Shown in pieces: positions 57,343 to 64,000 of a DNA stretch of 64,000 bases. The position numbers and the translations under genes were made by a program. Position 1 is the first letter of the stretch. The number at the start of each line of letters is the position of its first letter. Source of the DNA: Parietaria judaica (Eukaryota; Streptophyta; Magnoliopsida; Rosales; Urticaceae); assembly GCA_954871525.1 (NCBI GenBank), contig OX940870.1:30246555-30310554 (forward strand), in the 5' to 3' direction. The notes beneath the pieces were generated by a model that worked only from the letters and a program-made list of their open reading frames with translations, made no database searches and was not told where the DNA came from.

Positions 57343-60300
57343 ATGTCGAGTGGCAACAACCGTTCTCGAGGACGTCCCGATGTCCGAGGAAAAGGACGGT
57401 CCACTATTCCGTCGCCGCGATCGATTAATAGCGGGACGGGTTTTAGCCAACATAATTATAATGTCGGAGTTATGAATCAACACAATGTTCCCGGTTCTTC
57501 TAGCCAACCGGTTCATGGTCAATATGGTACCGGTGGCGTCGGGCCGAACCAACAATTACTAATTTATCAAGGTCAAGGCGGTATGTTTACTAACTTACTC
57601 AATTTTCAAGGTCCAAATATTCCGGAATGGAATAGCCTTAGCAACAAGCAACAACAATATGTTCTCCACAACGACGCCGAGGTACGTTATTCAAATTGCA
57701 ATTGTTTTAATTATTTTAATTATTTTAGTTTAATTAATTAATTTAGTTTAATTAATTTAATTCTTTTAGTTTAATTAATTTAATTATTTTAGTTTAATTA
57801 ATTAATTTGTCACGTCTCTTGAAAGTCTTAGTATGCTCTGTGGTTGCCGTTCCGACTGATCTTCCACATCAGAAACGAATTTCTTGAGATTTAATAATCA
57901 TTTAATCTTATTAATTTAATTAAACTTTATATGGTTACTTAATAAGTTAAAAACCTTCAAATTTAATTTAATTATTTTATTTTAATTAATTAATTTGCCA
58001 CGTCTCTTGAAAGTCTTAGTATGCTCTGTGGTTGCGGTTCCGACTGATCTTCCACATCATAAACGAATTTCTTGAGATTTAATAATAATTTAATCATATT
58101 AATTTAATTAAACTTTATATGGTTACTTAATAAGTTAAAAAAATTAAAAAAAGGTAATTTGTATGTGTAGTAATAGTTATAAAGTTCTTATTGGATTATG
58201 GTGTCTTAGAAAGATTGGTTTTTAAATAAGGTTTGCTTTGCAATCTCATCCAAGCTAACCTGGGAACCTGGGTGAGTTCTGTCTAGAAAAGCTTGGGCCT
58301 AAAGCGAGATCATAGTATCCTTTCCAGTCGATCTGGCCGAGGAACCTCGGGGAGTTCCGTCTAAAAGAGCTTGATAATTATTTCCACACATAAGAAATAC
58401 CATTTTTAATTTTGTTAACTTTTTTATTTAACTATATCATATTTAATTAAATTAATATGATTAATATTAAAATTTAATAAATGTAATTGTAATATTTCTT
58501 CATTTTCTTGTAAATTTGCAATATTTTAATTAATATGTTCTTTTTAGGAAACGAGGTCGAGGAACCTATCCAACGACCCCGATGCCCAGTACGATGATGA
58601 TGATGATGCAAAGGACCCGAACTACGTTCAAGGCGAGGAGGAGGAAGTTGACGAAGTTCTACCAACGCCGCCACCGCCAGCTAGACGTGGTCGTGGACGT
58701 GGACAGGCCCACAACAACCCTTGGTTCCGGTTGAGGGCGGTCGGCCCCCCCATCCGCCGGCGAGGAAGCGAAAGAAATTAACGGGAGCGGTTTGGCAGAA
58801 CGACTTCATACCCGACTACAGATACAACTACGAAACCGGCTTGGAAGATAGGTAAGGGATTTGCCGACACTGCAATGCGGAGTTTATTGCTCACCCGAAG
58901 CACGACGGAAACAGCCGCCTAGAAAACCACGTCAAGAATTGCTTGAAGAAAAAGCGGGCGGAGGAGGTAAGTCACTTACCCGATGATCTTTATAGAATGT
59001 ATGTTGCTCAGTGGGTTATACGCGATGGTTTGCCTATATCGGCGCCCGAGGGAGAAGGTTTTAACGAATTGACGATGAAGGTGGCGCCGATAAACTATAG
59101 GGAAATCTCGTATTATATAAACCACGAGACAATTATCAAATTTTATAACGAGCAAAGGGCCGCTTTACAAGAAATGTTCCAACAATCTTCTTACAAAGTG
59201 TCTTTAACGTCGGATTGTTGGAAAGGCCATGCTAATGATGATTATATTACGGTTGTAGCTCATTTTATCAACGATAATTGGAAAAATGGAAAAGCGTATA
59301 ATAGGTTTTAGGCCTCTGAGGGTTAGGCACACATCAGTAAACCTAGCCGAGACGATACTAGAAATTTTGTCGGATTGGAACCTCAAGGATAGGGTAGTTT
59401 CTATTACGTTAGATAACGCAAGTGCCCACTCCAATGCCGTAGAAATAATGAAGGAAAGTTTGACCAATTTTAGGGACGATTGTTTTCATCAAAGGTGTGC
59501 GTGTCATATTATAAACTTGATAGTTCAATCCGGCTTAAAAGTTATTTCCAATATTATTGCCAAAATTAGGAACACGATTTTGTATATACGATCATCTACT
59601 ATGCGTACAGTTTCTTGGGAAGATTATTGCAGGGCTCACGGTTACCTGGTAAGAACGTTTCAACCGGATATGCCGATCCGTTGGAACTCGACCTACATGA
59701 TGTTGGATGCTGTCCTATCCTACAAGGAGCTTCTTACAAACTGGATCAACAGCCCGGAACAAGAAGACCGCGAAGACATCACTCCGGACGATTGGCTAAT
59801 CGCCATCCAATTCCAGGCTTTTCTACAACTTTTTAATCAAATTACTATTGATTTATCTCATGTTTACTCACCCACGTCGCAGAGAGCTTTGCCCGCTATT
59901 TTTGATATACTTGGTCATTTTGAAACCGCTAAACGTAATGCTTTATTTACCGATGTACTAACCCCGATGATTGCAAAGTTTCAGAGTTATTGGAGTCCTG
60001 AAAACCTCTCATTTCTATACTGTGCCGCTGTGATCGTGGATCCGACACTTAAGCTTTCCAGGCTGCAGGAGGTCTTAAATTGCATGCAAGAAATCACGGG
60101 GGAGCCCTACATGACGCACAATTACTTCGATGCGGATCAGAAGATGAAGGCTCTTTACCAAGAGTACGAGCAAAAATATAACGACATTGAAGATTAGCGG
60201 TAGGAAACGAATCAACAACAACAACAAACTCAAGTAGTTTTTAACTTTATTTCTTAAGATTAATTATTTTTATTTCCTAACATTACTCTAAACTTTAATA

Positions 60301-60758
60301 TTTTTGGTTTAATATAGGGCGGACGCGGGGGCGGTGGTTCACAATCACCATACGTGTACAATCACCGTTTATTCTACAACCTTACGACTATTGGGCGCGG
60401 CAATGCATCGACTTCTTCACCGACTTCACAAGGAAGTGGCGCTTTGGGATCTCGAGTTCTTGGTCGATGTCAACGACGACACAACATCGACGAGCACGCC
60501 CGATTCTGCAACCTTCCTCCGACACCGTGCCCAAACGAAGGCCTCGACATTCTTCAATGGTGGCACGCAAATCGATTGGAGTATCCGGTCTTATCCTTGT
60601 TGGCTCGTGAAATTCTCACCATCCCGATCTCAACGGTATCATCGGAGGCGGCATTCTCAATGGCCGGAAGGATGTTAGAGCCTCGTCGCAAGTCTACAAA
60701 ATCATTGATGGTCGAGATCCTTATGCTTTCGAGAGATTGGATTATGGCCAAGAAATGA
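57343..60758 (+). pseudogene. hAT transposase (BED finger, catalytic core, dimerisation domain), frameshifted
   Basis: Exon 1 is 57343-57681 (Ser/Gly/Asn-rich start); the intron ends at 58547; exon 2 begins ETRSRNLSND. After an Asp/Glu run the frame is lost by one base at a run of seven C (58744-58751), then a TAA interrupts the BED zinc finger (CRHCNAEF ... NHVKNC). The catalytic part resumes at KVSLTSDCWKG and is shifted again at a run of five A (about 59281-59285) before RPLRVRHTSVN ... ITLDNASAHSNA and the long helical insert up to 60197. The C-terminal dimerisation domain (60354-60758; LDILQWWHANRLEYPVLS, TVSSEAAFSMAGR) is intact. Related to plant RICESLEEPER/DAYSLEEPER-type proteins. 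At least two frameshifts and a stop make it inactive. Confidence 0.88.
57775..58150 (+). repeat. 188-bp tandem duplication in the hAT transposase intron
   Basis: CACGTCTCTTGAAAGTCTTA starts at 57811 and again at 57999. About 170 bp are nearly identical between copies, ending with TATGGTTACTTAATAAGTTA. Confidence 0.9.
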
Positions 60759-61196
60759 CAACAAGAAAACGATATGTACGACCGAGAATTGGCGAATTAC
60801 TTTTCACAGATTCAAATGTAATTCGTTTTCAATTGTTCGTTTTCTTATTGTACTTTGAATTTGTAACTTCGTTTGCCATTGTAGTTGTACTTTCCCGTAT
60901 CCTACCTTCGAGTTTGTTGAATAAAAACACATATTTACTTTCTTTTGTTTTGTTGTTGTATGTTTTATTTATCTCATAATTATTTTTTAAATATTTTAAA
61001 CACTTAAAATAATTTTAAAATTTTATTTTTTCAAAACCGAACTTAAGTACCAAATGTTTAGATTTAACCAAGTAAACGAAACGAGGGACTAAACAATAAA
61101 TAACACAATTAAAAAATTAAAAAAAATACAAAACCCGGAACCGGATATATCCGGGAGGTAGGCAAAAAGGCCTACATTTTGGGGACTACTAATAAC

Positions 61197-61949
61197 TTAA
61201 GTACTTATTCCGTAGTAAATATTGATATTTTGTGAGAGTTAACAGTTTGGTACTAACGACATAAATATATTTTAATAGTTTGCTATTTTTATCTCTAAAA
61301 AAAATTAAAATATGCCAAAAAAAATTAGTTACTTCAAGGTATTTTACTTGTATTATCTCTAAAATTATTGAGTGAAACTTTTTTTTCTTTTTCAAATAGC
61401 CAAAGATCACCAATATAGTGACCATGTCTCAAATTTTTAATCGAACGCGCATTAATGGCGAAGAACGCGCATTAATGGCGAAGAAGAACCGTGGTAACAT
61501 GATAAAATAAGGGATTTGCAATATTCAGATAACAAATGCATCTTAAATACAGTAAAATATCTATAAATTAATAATATTTTGACTGCCAAAAATTATTATA
61601 TTATCGAATTATTAATTTATAAAGTATTAGTTACATAATAATAATAATAATTAAAAGAAATAATCCCTATATAATTTGTCAAGATTAATATTGTAATCAA
61701 AATACATAATTCGAAGATGATATTACTAAAATAGAGCTTGGTTCATGACTTCATAAAATGATGCAATTGTAGCGACAATCACTTTGAACATTTTTTTTTA
61801 CTTCAAAAAAATTCAATACCGGACATTCTAATGTTGTGCGGAAGCTTAAAGTTGAAGTTTAAGGATATATAAATTTCAAGAATAGACAAATAACTTTATA
61901 ATCATGTTTTAAAACCATTATATGATTAGATAATTACGGTAATTTTTTT
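61197..61949. other. AT-rich spacer
   Basis: No gene. A perfect 20-bp tandem pair (GAACGCGCATTAATGGCGAA) lies at 61443-61482. Confidence 0.5.
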
Positions 61950-62060
61950 AGGGTTAATGCGCCAAGATCAAACCTTAAAAAAATGCTCAAACCTATAAAA
62001 ATAATAAAAAAAACTAATTAATTCATTAATTTGTAGATAATTATACCCTCCTATTTTAAT

Positions 62061-62655
62061 TAGGGGTGACCATGGGTTGGGTCGGGCCGCCCCGATGGTT
62101 TTTATGGACCCGACCCGATCACTTCGGGTTCCTAAAAAATAGCCCGATCCGACCCAAATTTTTTTAATGCCCGAACCAAACCGACCCGATAAAAATCGGG
62201 TTTGGTTGGTTTGGGTCGCTATGGCCCGATTAATTAAAATTTAATCTTAGATAACAAAAAATATTATGAAAACATGCATTAATATAACTCAAAATTCAAG
62301 TAAAAATACCTCAAACAAATTTAATCAAACAAACATATACCAAACAACGTAAAACATAAAAATGAGAGATTAAACGGTCTTTGAATGTAAATAAAATTGA
62401 GAATGTGAAGTTTTAAAATACTAAAGATTGCACTACTTGAAATAAATATAAATATGAAATATATTAATTATATTGGTCGGGTCGGAAACCCCGACCCGAC
62501 CCAAGGTTTTGGACCCGACCCCGACTCGAATAATAGTCGTGTCCGGCCCGATTCGACCCAATTTTGAGCGGGTTAGATTGGACAGGTTAGATTGGGGTTG
62601 GGTCCTTACCGGATTGGGTTGGGCCATCGGGTTGGGTCTAAAATGCTCACCCCTA
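62061..62655. mobile_element. hAT MITE with perfect TIR and 8-bp TSD
   Basis: The ends are TAGGGGTGA and TCACCCCTA, perfect inverted repeats. ATTTTAAT flanks the element at 62053-62060 and 62656-62663. The 595-bp interior has GGGTCGGG/CCCGACCC-rich subterminal zones on both sides and an AT-rich middle without coding capacity. A related remnant lies upstream of citrate synthase at about 50158-50350. Confidence 0.93.
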
Positions 62656-63457
62656 ATTTTAATTACGTAGATCTTTTTTTAAAATTTTTACTAATTTTTT
62701 TAATATGAAATGAGAAATCTAATTAATGAACAAAAAAAATCTCCTAACCGTTATTCGAAATAAATTCTTTTAATTAATCCAAGGATTTTGCATTTTTTTC
62801 GTGATATGTGTCATTTTTTGTTTTGTTTTTTAATTCGAAATAGTTATATACTATGGAACTATAACTACATATACGAAGCTAGTTAAATTTCTTCGCAATT
62901 TCATAATTATATATACGATATTGTGCCTATAAATATGAAAACATAATGATTAATGTACTCGTAAATTTATTTACGAAATTGTAATTATAGTTTTAAAGTT
63001 GTATGAACGAAGTTAAACAATAAATACAAAACTGTAATCGAAATTATGAAGCTGTCATAATAGTTTAAAAATTGTATAACTAAAGCCAGTTTATTGTAAA
63101 TTAAGAAACTGTAAATATAGTTACCATACCATCATTGTAAGTTTGTTACTACAAATATTGTTTATACAAAATTTGTGAAATAATTTTCGCAATTGTAGTT
63201 AAAAATTTGTAATTATATAAAAGATGAGCGATAAGCGATAAGAAAGATGAGCGATAAAAGATTTGCCCATGTATAAGTTCCAACATGATGATCCTCCGAT
63301 TCGATGAGGTCTTCTTCCTCAACGACGGCGCACTCGCATTTTTTAGCGCCGGCACCGGCGGCGCCGTGCAAAGAATCATTGAGCAAGAGCATACGGGAGC
63401 CGGGCTTGAGCAAGCTGGAGAAGCGCGTGGATCAGGACTCGTGCGAGTGGCGGCCGT

Positions 63458-63483
63458 GAGAGAGAGAGATAGAGAGAGAGAGA
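63458..63483. repeat. (GA)n microsatellite
   Basis: About 13 GA units with one interruption, directly after the GC-rich island. Confidence 0.9.
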
Positions 63484-63789
63484 GGACTATCGTCAAAAGG
63501 GAAACTGAGAGAAAAGCGGGACAAAGAGAGACAAATAAAAATACTAGGGATTTGATTTAGTTCAATGAATACATTGGCCAAAATGACCTAAATTAGTGGA
63601 ATTGTATTTTACTTTTTACTATTTAAAATTAATAATTATAAATAGGGTTAGTTTGAAAAAATAATAATAATATAAAATAGGCGAAAACTGGTTTTATGAA
63701 ATTATGGGCAAATCTCTTAAAAGTTTGTTACATTTTGATATTTCATGAGATTTCTTTATTATTATTATTACGAGATATTGCATGAGATA

Positions 63790-64000
63790 GGCAAATTTAA
63801 ACGTTTGATTACCCAAATAACCAACCTTTCATTTTTCTTTGCAAAATAGCCAAATGGCTATTTAATAACATATTTTATACCTATAATACCCTTTTAACAT
63901 ATTAACGTATATTAACTAAGTTAATTTTTCTTAAAAATAAGAATATTGACTTGTATAATAACATATTTTATACCTATAATACCCTTTTAACATATTAACG
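63790..64000. other. Possible start of another MULE-type terminus at the window edge
   Basis: ATAGGCAAATTTAAACG, AAATAACCAACC, GCAAAATAGCCAAATGG and TATAATACCC follow each other as in the left end of the MULE at 15676. A perfect 44-bp direct repeat (63864-63907 and 63957-64000) lies inside. The element, if real, continues beyond the window. Confidence 0.35.

Larger units (their letters stand above)
56851..61188 (+). mobile_element. Complete hAT transposon with perfect 8-bp target-site duplication
   Basis: CTAATAAC occurs directly outside both ends (56843-56850 and 61189-61196). The terminal inverted repeats are TAATGGGCAAAATGT and, inverted, TAGTCCCCAAAATGT, followed on both sides by CCGG-containing subterminal repeats (CCCGGAT...ATCCGGG), the usual transposase-binding arrangement in hAT elements. 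Length is 4338 bp. One transposase gene is carried in the plus direction and is mutated. Exact duplication and clear ends indicate a fairly recent insertion. Confidence 0.93.
61950..63760. mobile_element. MULE-like non-autonomous element, copy 2
   Basis: Same layout as 32625-33985: a left end GCGCCAAGATCAAACCTTAAAA with ATGCTCAAACC, a stretch rich in ACGAAATTGTAA/TTGTAAGTTTG-type words (62850-63200), a GC-rich island (63290-63455), a (GA)n tract (63458-63483) and a right end holding GGGCAAATCTCTTAAAAG and ATTTCATGAG. A separate hAT MITE (62061-62655) has inserted near the left end. The GC-rich island gives no recognisable domain on either strand. Confidence 0.5.

Noticed and set aside
63149..63560. 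Open frames in the GC-rich island at the right end
   Set aside because: No similarity recognised on either strand; the poly-Leu/Ser and Arg/Glu runs come from the GA microsatellite.
1..64000. CRISPR arrays, prokaryotic operons, rRNA genes, plastid or mitochondrial insertions
   Set aside because: Tandem repeats present are microsatellites or degenerate minisatellites; no rRNA or organelle gene sequence was recognised.

Overview
The window is nuclear DNA from a flowering plant, almost certainly a eudicot. The evidence is intron-rich genes with GT-AG introns, a TMO5-type bHLH gene, a plant mitochondrial citrate synthase gene, a plant tRNA-Ile(AAU), and a mixture of Ty3/gypsy, MULE and hAT transposons in AT-rich spacer. 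No bacterial, organellar or viral genome features are seen. I could not fix the species.

Layout. 1-6460: 5' part of a minus-strand Tat-lineage Ty3/gypsy element (LTR, primer-binding site, Gag-protease, RT with two RNase H domains, integrase), broken by in-frame TAG codons. 7408-9009: a foldback element with ~180-bp terminal inverted repeats, holding a second hAT-like MITE. 9288-13316: a 14-exon gene on the minus strand for a multi-pass membrane RING protein of the TMEM185/Fragile-X-F-associated type (465 aa). About 15.7-21.6 kb: a degraded Mutator-like element with a plus-strand mudrA-type transposase and a convergent second gene. That gene carries a DUF1985-like start and tandemly duplicated small exons. 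21991-22064: tRNA-Ile(AAU). 23598-26297: two-exon bHLH gene of the TMO5/T5L1 group (minus). 26.9-43.9 kb: gene-poor spacer with MITEs, a MULE-like non-autonomous element, LTR remnants, a hAT fragment and satellites. 43947-50066: 19-exon mitochondrial citrate synthase gene (minus, 473 aa). 51768-53081: intronless secreted nepenthesin-type aspartic protease (minus, 437 aa). 56851-61188: a complete but mutated hAT element with a perfect 8-bp target-site duplication. 61.9-63.8 kb: a second copy of the MULE-like non-autonomous family, with a 595-bp hAT MITE (perfect TIR and TSD) inside it.

The four protein-coding host genes all lie on the minus strand and look intact: every exon I chained keeps frame and ends at a family-typical C terminus. 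They do not form a pathway. The TMEM185-RING/bHLH pairing resembles the Arabidopsis At1g68820/At1g68810 neighbourhood (from memory), so it may be an old syntenic pair now separated by a transposon. The most unusual item is the antisense partner gene of the MULE at 19930-21555.
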